Assembly (NCBI RefSeq): GCF_000974985.2
Contig: NZ_LAVA02000097.1
Coordinates: 182,424-246,423 of the forward strand
Direction: 5' to 3'
DNA from: Streptomyces mangrovisoli
GTDB taxonomy: Bacteria; Actinomycetota; Actinomycetes; Streptomycetales; Streptomycetaceae
Length of the DNA: 64,000 bases
The notes under the pieces are model-generated. The model saw only the letters and a list, made by a program, of their open reading frames with translations, was not told where the DNA came from and searched no databases. Shown in pieces: positions 41,841-50,863 of this stretch; within the stretch, counting starts at the first letter, position 1, and each line of letters opens with the position of its first letter. Position numbers and translations under genes: made by a program.

Positions 41841-42796
41841 CCGCCACCGAACTCACCCAGCTCCTCGCCGACGGACTGATCCTCGGCTCCATGTACGGCC
41901 TGATCGCGGTCGGTTACACGATGGTCTACGGCATCCTCCAGATCATCAACTTCGCGCACGGCGAGATCTACATGCTCGGCGGCTTCGGCGCCCTGTTCGT
42001 CTACGCATGGGTGCCGGGGCTGCGGGCGATCCCGCTGTGGGCCGCGCTGCCCGTCCTGCTCGTCGTCGCCGTCGCGGTGTCGGTCGCCGCCGCGACGGGC
42101 GCCGAGCGCTTCGCCTACCGCCCGCTGCGCGGCGCGCCCCGGCTCGCCCCGCTGATCAGCGCCATCGGACTGTCCCTGTTCCTGCAGCAGGTCGTCTTCA
42201 ACTTCTTCACCCTGCCGGGCAGTTCGATGGGCGTCACCGCGCCCGTCCCGTTCCCGCAGTTCGAGACGGCGCCGCTCGACCTGGCCGGCGTGCAGGTGTC
42301 CGTCGCCGGGCTGCTCACGCTCGCCCTGGCCGCCTTCGGCATGGTGGCGCTGACCTGGTTCGTCCGGCGCACCCGCACCGGCCGGGCCATGCAGGCCACC
42401 GCCCAGGACCCCGCCACCGCCCGGCTGATGGGCATCGACACCGACCGGATCATCGTGATCGCCTTCGCCATCGGCGCCGCGCTCGCCGCCGTCGCCTGCG
42501 TCACCCAGGGCCTCAGGCTCGGCACCGTCTCGTACAACATGGGCTTCATCACCGGCCTGAAGGGCTTCACCGCGGCCGTCCTCGGCGGCATCGGCAACAT
42601 CCAGGGCGCCATGGCGGGCGGTGTGGTCCTCGGCCTCGCCGAGTCGCTGGCCTCCGGGGCGCTCCCGCACATCGACGCGCTGGCCATGTTCAGCGGCTCG
42701 GTCTGGAAGGACGTCTGGGCCTTCGTGATCCTCATCGTCGTCCTGCTGATCAGACCCCAGGGCCTGTTCGGCGAACGCGTCGCGGACCGGGCGTGA
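41837..42796 (+). CDS. livH: ABC transporter permease, LivH type
   Basis: The protein has 319 residues from GTG 41837. Hallmarks: LLADGLILGSMYGLIAVGYTMVYGILQIINFAHGEIYMLGGFGAL and the cytoplasmic loop TGRAMQATAQDPATARLMGIDTDRII, which contacts the ATPase. ILGGIGNIQGAMAGGVVLGLAESL lies near the end. About eight membrane spans. It pairs with the LivM permease encoded next. Confidence 0.95.
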   Translation: MTATELTQLLADGLILGSMYGLIAVGYTMVYGILQIINFAHGEIYMLGGFGALFVYAWVPGLRAIPLWAALPVLLVVAVAVSVAAATGAERFAYRPLRGAPRLAPLISAIGLSLFLQQVVFNFFTLPGSSMGVTAPVPFPQFETAPLDLAGVQVSVAGLLTLALAAFGMVALTWFVRRTRTGRAMQATAQDPATARLMGIDTDRIIVIAFAIGAALAAVACVTQGLRLGTVSYNMGFITGLKGFTAAVLGGIGNIQGAMAGGVVLGLAESLASGALPHIDALAMFSGSVWKDVWAFVILIVVLLIRPQGLFGERVADRA

Positions 42797-44406
42797 TACG
42801 GATGAACAAGCACCTCACGGCGGCCGGCGCCGCCCTCGCACTGATCTCTCCCTTCCTCGCCTGGACCTGGACCCCCCTCTACCCCGGCGACCTCACCCTC
42901 TACGGCTACCCGGGCGGCAGCCAACTGGTCACACTCGTCTGCGCGTTGACCGCCACCGCACTGCTCGCCGCACCACGCCTGGCGCCCGCCGGGGCGGTCC
43001 GCGCACTGCGGGCCGCCTCCCTCGCCGCCCTCACCACCACGTGGGTGACCGTCGTGGCGATCGCCGTCGACCTCGGGGGCGTGGTCAACCTGGAGCCGGG
43101 CGCCTGGCTCGCGGCCGGCTCCACGGCGCTGCTCGCCGTCGGCGCCCACCGGCTCCCCGACGACACCCTGGACCCGCCACGGCCCGTCCCGCGCCTGCCC
43201 CGCTGGGCCGAAGTCCTCGTCATCACGGCCGTGTTCGTGCTCGCCATGTACGTCCTGACGTACGGCATCACCACCGGCTCCCCCGAGGAATTCCTGGCGT
43301 TCCTGCCGGCCGCCCTCTTCCTCGGGCGCGCCCTGACCGTGTCCGGACTCGGCGCCGCACTCGGCGCGCTGACCGCGCGCAACCGCACCGCCACCGCCGT
43401 CGCCGCGCTCGCGGCCGCCCTCGTCTTCCCGTTCACCCAGTCCGACGGCCAGTACACGGCCATCGCCGACAACATCCTCATCTTCGCCGCCGTCGCCCTC
43501 GGCCTGAACATCGTCGTCGGCCTGGTCGGACTGCTCGACCTCGGCTACGTCGCCTTCCTCGGCACCGGCGCCTACACCGCGGCCCTGGTCTCCGGCTCCA
43601 GCTTCTCCACCCTGGACATCGGCCCGCTGCCGTTCTGGGCGACCGCGCTGCTCGGCATGGCGGTCTCGCTCGTCGCGGGCATCGTGATCGGCGCGCCCAC
43701 CCTGCGACTGCACGGCGACTACCTCGCCATCGTCACCCTGGGCTTCGGCGAGATCTTCCGGATCACCGTCAACAACCTCGACGGCAGCTCCGGACCGTCC
43801 CTGACCAACGGGCCCAACGGCATCAACTCGGTCCCGGACATCAACGTGCTCGGCTTCGACTTCGGGGCCGAACACCACATCCTCGGCGTGGAGTTCGGCC
43901 GGTTCGCCAACTACTACCTGCTGCTCCTGGCGGTCATCGCCCTGGTGGTCTTCCTCTACTCCCGGGTCGGCGACTCCCGTATCGGCCGGGCCTGGATCGC
44001 CCTGCGCGAGGACGAGAAGGCCGCCACCGCCATGGGCATCGAGGGCTTCCGCTTCAAGCTGCTCGCGTTCGCCATGGGCGCGTCCCTCGCGGGCCTCGCC
44101 GGCACGGTGATGGCCCACCTCCAGACCAACGCCGTACCCGACAACTACAAGTTCGCCGACACCGCCCCGCCCAACTCCGCCTTCCTGCTGGCCGCCGTCG
44201 TCCTCGGCGGCATGGGAACCGTCTCCGGACCGCTGGTCGGCGCGGCACTGCTCTACCTCATCCCCGCGAAGTTCGAGTTCTTCAGCAAGTACCAGATGAT
44301 GCTGTTCGGCCTCGCCCTCGTCGTCATGATGATCTACCGCCCCGAGGGCCTGATCCCCGACCGCAAACGGCAGTTGGAGTTCCACGAAGAGGCGGTCACC
44401 ACATGA
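42793..44406 (+). CDS. livM: ABC transporter permease, LivM type, with extended N-terminus
   Basis: The protein has 537 residues from GTG 42793 (overlapping the LivH stop) or ATG 42802. The LivM core begins near residue 225 (YTAIADNILIFAAVALGLNIVVGLVGLLDLGYVAFLGTGAYTAAL) and has TLRLHGDYLAIVTLGFGEIFRI and DSRIGRAWIALREDEKAATAMGIEGFRFKLLAFAMGA. About 200 residues before it hold five or six additional membrane helices, making the protein longer than the usual ~330-420 residues. The extra part has no recognised function. Confidence 0.93.
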   Translation: MIRMNKHLTAAGAALALISPFLAWTWTPLYPGDLTLYGYPGGSQLVTLVCALTATALLAAPRLAPAGAVRALRAASLAALTTTWVTVVAIAVDLGGVVNLEPGAWLAAGSTALLAVGAHRLPDDTLDPPRPVPRLPRWAEVLVITAVFVLAMYVLTYGITTGSPEEFLAFLPAALFLGRALTVSGLGAALGALTARNRTATAVAALAAALVFPFTQSDGQYTAIADNILIFAAVALGLNIVVGLVGLLDLGYVAFLGTGAYTAALVSGSSFSTLDIGPLPFWATALLGMAVSLVAGIVIGAPTLRLHGDYLAIVTLGFGEIFRITVNNLDGSSGPSLTNGPNGINSVPDINVLGFDFGAEHHILGVEFGRFANYYLLLLAVIALVVFLYSRVGDSRIGRAWIALREDEKAATAMGIEGFRFKLLAFAMGASLAGLAGTVMAHLQTNAVPDNYKFADTAPPNSAFLLAAVVLGGMGTVSGPLVGAALLYLIPAKFEFFSKYQMMLFGLALVVMMIYRPEGLIPDRKRQLEFHEEAVTT

Positions 44407-45176
44407 GCACCCTGCTGCGGGCCGACGGCGTCACCATGCGCTTCGGCGGACTCACCGCCGTCGACCGCGTCGACCTGACGGTCGACAGCGGCGAGATCGT
44501 CGGCCTCATCGGCCCCAACGGCGCCGGGAAGACGACCTTCTTCAACTGCCTGACCGGCCTGTACGTCCCCACGGAGGGCGAAGTCCGCTTCCGGGGAGCG
44601 CTGTTGCCGCCCCGGCCCGCCAAGGTGACCCGCGCGGGCATCGCCCGCACCTTCCAGAACATCCGCCTGTTCGCGGGCATGACCGTGTTGGAGAACGTCA
44701 TGGTCGGCCGCCACACCCGCACCAGGGAGGGACTCCTGTCCGCCATCGGACGCGGCCCGCGCTACCGCCGTACGGAGCGTGAATCCCGCACGGTGGGACG
44801 GGAGTTGCTCGAATTCGTGGGCCTCGGCGGACACGCGCGGGAGACGGCCCGCAATCTCTCCTACGGCGGCCAGCGCCGCCTGGAGATCGCCCGCGCCCTC
44901 GCCTCCGACCCCGGCCTGCTGCTCCTCGACGAGCCGACCGCGGGCATGAACCCCCAGGAGACCAGGGAGACGGAACAACTGGTCTGCGCGATCAGGGACC
45001 GGGGCGTGGCCGTCCTCGTCATCGAGCACGACATGCGCTTCATCATGAACCTCTGCGACCGGGTCGCCGTTCTCGTCCAGGGTTCGAAACTCGTGGAGGG
45101 CGCCCCCGCCGACGTACAGGCCGATCCCCGAGTCGTCGAGGCGTACCTCGGCGCGCCCCAGGAGGAGACCGCGTGA
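44403..45176 (+). CDS. livG: ABC transporter ATPase, LivG type
   Basis: The protein has 257 residues. Walker A GPNGAGKTT, signature LSYGGQRRLEIARAL (variant of LSGGQ), Walker B LLLLDEPTAGMNPQE, and switch His in VIEHDM. ARTFQNIRLFAGMTVLENVMVG and the C-terminal RVVEAYLG are typical of the LivG subgroup. ATG 44403 overlaps the LivM stop. It forms the ATPase heterodimer with LivF. Confidence 0.96.
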   Translation: MSTLLRADGVTMRFGGLTAVDRVDLTVDSGEIVGLIGPNGAGKTTFFNCLTGLYVPTEGEVRFRGALLPPRPAKVTRAGIARTFQNIRLFAGMTVLENVMVGRHTRTREGLLSAIGRGPRYRRTERESRTVGRELLEFVGLGGHARETARNLSYGGQRRLEIARALASDPGLLLLDEPTAGMNPQETRETEQLVCAIRDRGVAVLVIEHDMRFIMNLCDRVAVLVQGSKLVEGAPADVQADPRVVEAYLGAPQEETA

Positions 45177-45889
45177 GCGCGCTGCTCGAAGTCGACGACC
45201 TGCGGGTGGCCTACGGGAAGGTGGAGGCCGTCAAGGGCATCTCCTTCACCGTCGAGGAAGGCGAGGCCGTCACGCTGATCGGCACCAACGGGGCCGGCAA
45301 GACCACCACCCTGCACACGCTCAGCGGGCTGCTGCGCCCCGCGGGCGGCTCGGTGCGCTTCCGGGGCGAGGACCTCGCGGGCGTCCCGGCCCACCGGGTG
45401 GTCGCGCTCGGCCTCGCCCACTGCCCGGAGGGCCGGCACATCTTCCCGAGCCTGACGGTCGAGGAGAACCTGTTCCTCGGGGCGTACCTGCGCAAGGACG
45501 CCCCGGGGATCGCCGACGACCTGGAGCGGGCCTACACCCTGTTCGAACGGCTCAGGGAACGCCGGGCACAGGCCGCGGGCACCCTGTCCGGCGGCGAACA
45601 GCAGATGCTCGCCATGGGGCGGGCGCTGATGTGCCGCCCGGCCCTGCTGATGCTCGACGAGCCGTCCATGGGACTCTCGCCGATCATGATGCGGAAGATC
45701 ATGGACACGGTCGCCGAGCTCAGACGGACCGGCACCACGATCCTCCTCGTCGAACAGAACGCCCGAGCGGCCCTCGCGCTGGCGGACCGCGCGTACGTGA
45801 TGGAGACCGGGCGGATCGTCCTGGAGGGCACGGGCACGGAACTGGCCCGCGCGGAGAGCGTGCGCAAGGCGTATCTGGGCGAGGACTGA
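45173..45889 (+). CDS. livF: ABC transporter ATPase, LivF type
   Basis: The protein has 238 residues from GTG 45173. Walker A GTNGAGKTT, LAHCPEGRHIFPSLTVEENLFLGAYLR, signature LSGGEQQMLAMGRAL, Walker B LLMLDEPSMGLSP, switch His replaced by Gln in LLVEQNARAAL as usual in LivF. Last gene of the importer operon. Confidence 0.96.
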   Translation: MSALLEVDDLRVAYGKVEAVKGISFTVEEGEAVTLIGTNGAGKTTTLHTLSGLLRPAGGSVRFRGEDLAGVPAHRVVALGLAHCPEGRHIFPSLTVEENLFLGAYLRKDAPGIADDLERAYTLFERLRERRAQAAGTLSGGEQQMLAMGRALMCRPALLMLDEPSMGLSPIMMRKIMDTVAELRRTGTTILLVEQNARAALALADRAYVMETGRIVLEGTGTELARAESVRKAYLGED

Positions 45890-46232
45890 TCCTCGGCGGC
45901 GGGGGCGGGGGCGGTGAGCCCCCCTCCTCGTCGGCGCCGCGCCCTGCCCTCCCGCGGGGCCGCCGCCGAGGGCATCACATCGATCGCCTCGTCGGGACGG
46001 CCCACTCTCCCCGGGAGCAGCGCGAGTTCCACCCCTCCGATGCCGGGGCGCATCCGCGTTCCTGCTCTACTCTGCGGTGCATGGACCGCACGCGCTCCGC
46101 GTCACCTGTCTCCTTCGGGCACACCGCACTCCGCGCGACCCCACCGTGGCGTACGACCGTGCCGGCGGCCCTTGTCCCCCACGGGTTCCCAGGCCCGGCG
46201 GGCCTCACCGACCACCCCGTCCCGGAGTCCGC
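45890..46232. other. 343-bp intergenic region
   Basis: GC-rich spacer between livF and the TMEM175-like gene. Frames here do not look coding. It should contain the livF terminator and the next promoter, but no specific element was identified. Confidence 0.35.
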
Positions 46233-46931
46233 ATGACCGACGACGCCTCGTCCGCCGCTTCCCCGGAGCCCGCGGCCACCGCCCCGGCCACGGACACGGC
46301 CGCCGCGGACTTCAGCACCAGCCGCCTGGAGGCCTTCAGTGACGGCGTCTTCGCCATCGCGATCACGTTGCTGGTCCTGGATCTCCACGTTCCCGAACCC
46401 GACACCCTGCACGGCCAGTCGCTCGGCGCCGCGCTCGGCCACCAGTGGCCGTCCTACTTCGCCTATCTCGTCAGCTTCCTCGTCATCGGCATCATCTGGA
46501 TCAACCACCACGCCATGTGCGCCCTGGCACGCCGGGTGGACCGCCGGACCCTGTTCGCCAACCTCTTCCTGCTCCTGACCGTCTCCGTCATCCCCTTCCC
46601 CACCCGCCTGCTCGCCACCTACCTCACCGCCCGCAACAGCGACGCCCACACCGCCGCCGCGATCTACGCCGCCACCATGGTCGCCATGGGCATCGCCTTC
46701 AGCCTGCTGTTCCTCGCCTTCACCCGCGATGCCCGCACCCTGAACACCCCCATCCCGCCCGAGGCCCTGCGCGCGGCGCTGCGCCGCTTCAGCATCGGCG
46801 GCCTGTGCTACCTCGCCACGGTCGGCATCGCCTACCTCAGCCCGGTGGCCATGCTGGCCACCCACGCCCTGCTGGCCGTGTACTACTGCTTCGACCAACT
46901 CGCCCCGGCCCGCGTCACAAGAGCGGGCTGA
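46233..46931 (+). CDS. TMEM175-family potassium channel-like protein
   Basis: The protein has 232 residues from ATG 46233 (GGAG upstream). After an Ala/Thr-rich cytoplasmic start, the first helix carries the family's signature (RLEAFSDGVFAIAITLLVLDL), which lines the channel pore in bacterial TMEM175. Six hydrophobic segments are visible in total. Bacterial members are tetrameric K+ channels of modest selectivity. It stands alone. Confidence 0.88.
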   Translation: MTDDASSAASPEPAATAPATDTAAADFSTSRLEAFSDGVFAIAITLLVLDLHVPEPDTLHGQSLGAALGHQWPSYFAYLVSFLVIGIIWINHHAMCALARRVDRRTLFANLFLLLTVSVIPFPTRLLATYLTARNSDAHTAAAIYAATMVAMGIAFSLLFLAFTRDARTLNTPIPPEALRAALRRFSIGGLCYLATVGIAYLSPVAMLATHALLAVYYCFDQLAPARVTRAG

Positions 46932-47009
46932 GGACGGCGTCGGCGTGTTCCGCGTGCCGTCGCGACCACGCGCACGGCATTGTCAGTGGTGGCAGGCAGG
47001 ATGAGAGGC

Positions 47010-49097
47010 ATGACAACACCTGCAGCAGTGATCACGGATGCCGCCGCCTACGCACAGGCCGTCGAGGACGCCGTGAAGGCGTCGGCCGCCTACTACGCGG
47101 GCGGTTCGTCGCCGCTCGACGACGACTCCTACGACCGGCTGGTGCGCGGCATCGCCGCGTGGGAGGCCGAGCATCCTGAGCAGCTGCTGCCCGAGTCTCC
47201 GACTGGGAAGGTCGCCGGTGGCGCCGTGGAGGGCGATGTCCCGCACACGGTGGCCATGTTGAGCCTGGACAACGTGTTCTCGCCGGAGGAGTTCACCGCA
47301 TGGACCGCCTCCCTGGCCCGCCGTATCGGGCACGAGACCGAGCGGTTCAGCGTCGAACCGAAGCTGGACGGGCTCGCGGTCGCCGCCCGTTACACGGACG
47401 GCCGCCTGAGACAGCTGATCACCCGCGGCGACGGAACGGCCGGGGAGGACGTCTCGCACGCGATCGGCACGATCGAGGGCCTGCCGGGCCAGCTCGGCGA
47501 GCCGGTCACCGTCGAGGTCCGGGGCGAAGTCCTGATGACGACCGCCCAGTTCGAGCACGCCAACGAGGTGCGCACCGCGCACGGCGCGCAGCCGTTCGCC
47601 AACCCGCGCGGCGCCTCCGCGGGCACCCTGCGCGCCAAGGAGCGCGCCTACACCGTGCCGATGACGTTCTTCGGCTACGGCCTGCTGCCCATGCCCGGTA
47701 CCGAGGCGGAGCTCGCCACGCGCCTGGGCGGGCTCGCCCACAGCGAGCTGATGGCGCAGGCGGCGACCTACGGGATCAACACCACCGCCACCACCGCGGT
47801 GCCGGGCGTCACGGCCGACTCGGTGGAGCAGGTGCTCGCCCGGGTGCAGGAGATCGCCGCCCTGCGGGCCGAACTGCCCTTCGGGATCGACGGCATCGTC
47901 ATCAAGGCCGACCTGGCCGCCGACCAGCAGGCGGCGGGATCGGGCACGCGCGCCCCGCGCTGGGCGATCGCCTACAAGCTGCCCGCGGTGGAGAAGATCA
48001 CCCGGCTGCTGGAGGTGGAGTGGAACGTGGGCCGCACCGGCATCATCGCCCCGCGCGCCGTCCTGGAGCCGGTCGAGATCGACGGCGCCACGATCACGTA
48101 CGCCACCCTCCACAACCCGGCCGACATCACCCGCCGCGATCTGCGTCTGGGCGACCACGTGATGGTGCACCGGGCCGGCGATGTCATCCCGCGCATCGAA
48201 GCGCCCGTCGCCCACCTGCGCACCGGCGACGAGCAGCCCATCGCCTTCCCCGAGACCTGCCCGCGCTGCGGGGCCGGCATCGACACCAGCGAGCAGCGCT
48301 GGCGCTGCGAGAACGGACGCAACTGCCATCTGGTGGCCGCCCTGTCCTACGCGGCCGGCCGCGACCAGCTCGACATCGAGGGCCTCGGCCACACCCGCGT
48401 CGTCCAACTCGTCGACGCCGGCCTCGTCGCCGATCTGGCCGACCTGTTCGCCCTCACCCGCGAGCAGCTCCTCGGCCTGGAGCGGATGGGGGAGACCAGC
48501 ACCGACAACCTGCTCGCGGCGATCGCCGCGGCCAAGGGCCAGCCGCTGTCGCGGGTGCTGTGCGCGCTCGGCGTCCGCGGCACCGGCCGCTCCATGTCCC
48601 GCCGGATCGCCCGGTACTTCGCCACCATGGACAACATCCGCGCCGCCGACGCAGAAACGATGCAGCGGGTCGAGGGAATCGGTACCGAGAAGGCCCCGTC
48701 CATCGTCGCCGAACTCGCCGAACTGGCCCCCCTGATCGACAGACTCGTCGCGGCCGGGGTGAACATGACCGAACCGGGTGCCACCCCGCCGGCTCCCGAG
48801 GACGCCGAGAGCGGCGACGGGGACGAGGGCGCCGCGCCGGCGGGCGGACCGCTGGCCGGGATGACGGTGGTCGTCACCGGGGCGATGACCGGCCCGTTGG
48901 AGAAGCTCAGCCGCAACCAGATGAACGAGCTCATCGAACGGGCCGGCGGCCGCTCCTCCTCCAGCGTCTCCAAGAAGACGACCCTGGTCGTCGCCGGGGA
49001 GGGCGCGGGGTCCAAGCGCGCCAAGGCCGAGGATCTCGGCGTCCGCCTGGCCACTCCGGACGAGTTCGCCGCGCTGGTCGCCGACCTCCTCGACTAG
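47010..49097 (+). CDS. ligA: NAD-dependent DNA ligase
   Basis: The protein has 695 residues. ATG 47010 is preceded by GCAGGA; ATG 47001 is possible. Domains in order: Ia region (DDDSYDRLV), adenylation domain with active-site Lys in EPKLDGLAV and GDGTAGEDVS, ELPFGIDGIVIK, and OB fold (VGRTGIIAPRAVLEPVEIDGATI..HNPADITRRDLRLGD). Then the Cys4 zinc finger (CPRCGAGI and CENGRNC), helix-hairpin-helix region and a C-terminal BRCT domain (AGMTVVVTGAMTGPLEKLSRNQMNELIERAGGR). It seals nicks using NAD+. Whether it is the main ligase or an additional copy cannot be told from this window. Confidence 0.95.
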   Translation: MTTPAAVITDAAAYAQAVEDAVKASAAYYAGGSSPLDDDSYDRLVRGIAAWEAEHPEQLLPESPTGKVAGGAVEGDVPHTVAMLSLDNVFSPEEFTAWTASLARRIGHETERFSVEPKLDGLAVAARYTDGRLRQLITRGDGTAGEDVSHAIGTIEGLPGQLGEPVTVEVRGEVLMTTAQFEHANEVRTAHGAQPFANPRGASAGTLRAKERAYTVPMTFFGYGLLPMPGTEAELATRLGGLAHSELMAQAATYGINTTATTAVPGVTADSVEQVLARVQEIAALRAELPFGIDGIVIKADLAADQQAAGSGTRAPRWAIAYKLPAVEKITRLLEVEWNVGRTGIIAPRAVLEPVEIDGATITYATLHNPADITRRDLRLGDHVMVHRAGDVIPRIEAPVAHLRTGDEQPIAFPETCPRCGAGIDTSEQRWRCENGRNCHLVAALSYAAGRDQLDIEGLGHTRVVQLVDAGLVADLADLFALTREQLLGLERMGETSTDNLLAAIAAAKGQPLSRVLCALGVRGTGRSMSRRIARYFATMDNIRAADAETMQRVEGIGTEKAPSIVAELAELAPLIDRLVAAGVNMTEPGATPPAPEDAESGDGDEGAAPAGGPLAGMTVVVTGAMTGPLEKLSRNQMNELIERAGGRSSSSVSKKTTLVVAGEGAGSKRAKAEDLGVRLATPDEFAALVADLLD

Positions 49098-49145
49098 ACG
49101 TCCGAGCGCACCCGGCCCCGCCCGTGGCCCATGAGGACGGTCGTC

Positions 49146-49173
49146 CGGCGGGGAGCTCCATGGCTCCCCGCCG
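49146..49173. terminator. Strong bidirectional terminator hairpin
   Basis: CGGCGGGGAGC (49146-49156) and GCTCCCCGCCG (49163-49173) form a perfect 11-bp stem with a 6-base loop, between the convergent ligase and GNAT genes. Confidence 0.8.
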
Positions 49174-49289
49174 ACGGAAGCGAGCACCGCTCACACGTCA
49201 CCCCCGCAGCGCCCCGTACGGCCCCGCCTGGCCTCCCCGGTCCAGCCGCGCCCCTCTGCCCGCGGCGCGCCATGACCGCCGCGAACCCG

Positions 49290-49898
49290 TCAGCGCCCCG
49301 GCCGCCACATCGTGGTGATCACGTGGCCGGTGGCGACGGTGATCGTGTCGCGTGCGGTGAAGCCCACGCTTTGATAGCGGGCGTTGTTCGAGGGGTTGGA
49401 GGACTCCAGGTAGGCGGGAGCCCCCAGCGCGTCGATGCGGGCGAGGCTCTCGGCCAGCAGACCCATGCCCAGGCCTTTGCCGCGGTGGTCGTCGTGGACG
49501 CCCAGCAGGGTCAGGTAGAAACAGGGCTCGTCGGGGTGGGCGGCCGCCAACTGGTCGTTGATGGTCAGGATGGCCTCGGCGACCTCGGCACCGGCCTGCC
49601 GGACCAGCAGGGGCCCGAGTTCGTCCGTCTCCTGGGGCGTGAGTTCGGTGCCGCCCGGCGGAATCCACACGGCCACCGCTTCCGCATCCGGGGTGACGAG
49701 CGTCCGGGAGTAGCGCAGCGCGGAAGTGACGTAGAGGCGCCACATGGCCGCCGCCTGCACCGCGCGCTCCCGTTCGTCGGGGAAGGCCGGGCCCCAGAGC
49801 GGGTCGTGGAAGAACGCGGTGGTCACGGTGGAGACGATGGCATCGATGTCCGCCGCGGTGGCTGTCCGGGCCGCGACGGACCTGTCTTTGCTGGTCAT
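49290..49898 (-). CDS. GNAT-family N-acetyltransferase
   Basis: The protein has 202 residues. ATG 49898 (MTSKDRSVAARTATAADID) is chosen over the longer frame because it begins the fold. The acetyl-CoA pyrophosphate loop is in LTLLGVHDDHRGKGLGMGLLAESL, and the C-terminal strand pair is in YLESSNPSNNARYQSVGFTARDTI. It acetylates an unknown amine. Confidence 0.9.
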   Translation of the reverse strand: MTSKDRSVAARTATAADIDAIVSTVTTAFFHDPLWGPAFPDERERAVQAAAMWRLYVTSALRYSRTLVTPDAEAVAVWIPPGGTELTPQETDELGPLLVRQAGAEVAEAILTINDQLAAAHPDEPCFYLTLLGVHDDHRGKGLGMGLLAESLARIDALGAPAYLESSNPSNNARYQSVGFTARDTITVATGHVITTMWRPGR

Positions 49899-49980
49899 CC
49901 ACCCACGATATCCGCCACATACGCCTTTCAGCTCGACGGATTCCGTTGACTTCGCCCGCCCGGAACGGCCGCGTCCGGTC

Positions 49981-50298
49981 TCACACAGGACGCTGCTCGG
50001 CGGGTGCCGTCGCCTCCGCGACAATCGCCTGGAGGGCCGCGATGTGCCCGTTGAAGGCGTCCCGGCCCGCGTCGGTGAGCCGGGCACGGACCTTGCGGCG
50101 GGTGCCGCTGAGGCGGCGTTCCGTGGCGATGTAGCCAGCCTCTTCGAGGGTCGCGAGCTGCTTCGACAAGGCCGAGTCGGACAGCGCGAGGCGGTCCTTG
50201 AGAAAGGCGAACTCCGCCCAGTCGGCCGCCGCCAGGGTCGCCACCAGGGTCAGCCGGGTGCTGGGGTGGATGAGCTCGTCGAACCGCGCCTGCGTCAT
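49981..50298 (-). CDS. Small winged-helix regulator (MarR/ArsR-like)
   Basis: The protein has 105 residues from ATG 50298, which overlaps the stop of the membrane protein gene (ATGA). A single winged helix fills it: RLTLVATLAAADWAEFAFLKDRLALSDSALSKQLATLEEAGYIATERRLSGTRRKVRARLTDAGRDAF. It forms a two-gene operon with the membrane protein and probably binds the twin CTTTCC palindromes just upstream of that operon. No metal-binding Cys cluster is present. Confidence 0.88.
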   Translation of the reverse strand: MTQARFDELIHPSTRLTLVATLAAADWAEFAFLKDRLALSDSALSKQLATLEEAGYIATERRLSGTRRKVRARLTDAGRDAFNGHIAALQAIVAEATAPAEQRPV

Positions 50299-50762
50299 GC
50301 CCGCACCCAACGGCACAGCACGCGCAGGATCTCCGGCCCGCCGAACCCGACGATCGCCGCGACCAGCACGGAGGCCCAGATGCCGGCATGGCCTGCGCCG
50401 TCGGCGTCCAGCGCGAGGGCGGCAAGCACGGTGAGTGCGACGAGCGCGAGCAGCATGCCGACGACCACCAGCGGGATACGGCGTCCGGCGACCGCGGCAC
50501 TCACCTGCACCTGATCCGTACGGCGGCGTCCGCTCAGCAGCCGCGAGGCGACGACGGAGTGCCCGGCGCCGAAGGCGGCGGTCGCCATCCCGGCCAGCCA
50601 GGACGGCGTCTCCGCGCCGAGCACACCCAGCACGACCCATCCGGCGGCCATGCCCCACCAGTATCCGCGGGGCAGACCGACCTCCTCGGCCACCTGACGC
50701 CGGGCACGGTCGGCCGCGTCGAGAGCGGAGCGGGCCTGCTCCGGAGCGATGTTGTCCACCAC
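50295..50762 (-). CDS. Four-helix membrane protein co-transcribed with a winged-helix regulator
   Basis: The protein has 155 residues from GTG 50762 (second GTG at 50759). An amphipathic N-terminal helix (EQARSALDAADRARRQVAEEVGLPRGYWWGM) precedes four hydrophobic segments. The N-terminal pattern and partnership with a short winged-helix protein are common in actinobacteria; the function is unknown. The operator-like palindromes lie 9-54 bp upstream of its start. Confidence 0.8.
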   Translation of the reverse strand: MVDNIAPEQARSALDAADRARRQVAEEVGLPRGYWWGMAAGWVVLGVLGAETPSWLAGMATAAFGAGHSVVASRLLSGRRRTDQVQVSAAVAGRRIPLVVVGMLLALVALTVLAALALDADGAGHAGIWASVLVAAIVGFGGPEILRVLCRWVRA

Positions 50763-50770
50763 GAGACCTC

Positions 50771-50816
50771 ACTTTCCTATCGGGAAAGTAAGCATCTCTC
50801 TTTCCTGTCAGGAAAG
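50771..50816. promoter_or_regulatory. Twin CTTTCC-N5-GGAAAG palindromes
   Basis: CTTTCCTATCGGGAAAG (50772-50788) and CTTTCCTGTCAGGAAAG (50800-50816) are nearly identical 17-bp inverted repeats 28 bp apart, directly before the membrane-protein/winged-helix operon. They are the likely autoregulatory operators. Confidence 0.75.
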
Positions 50817-50863
50817 TCAAGGGGTGGGCCCGGACCCGGGCGAGCAGATCCGGACGGCAGGCC

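Noticed and set aside
42115..44385. 756-codon minus-strand frame opposite livH/livM
   Set aside because: Asp/Glu/Gly-rich shadow of hydrophobic permease genes, with no family pattern.
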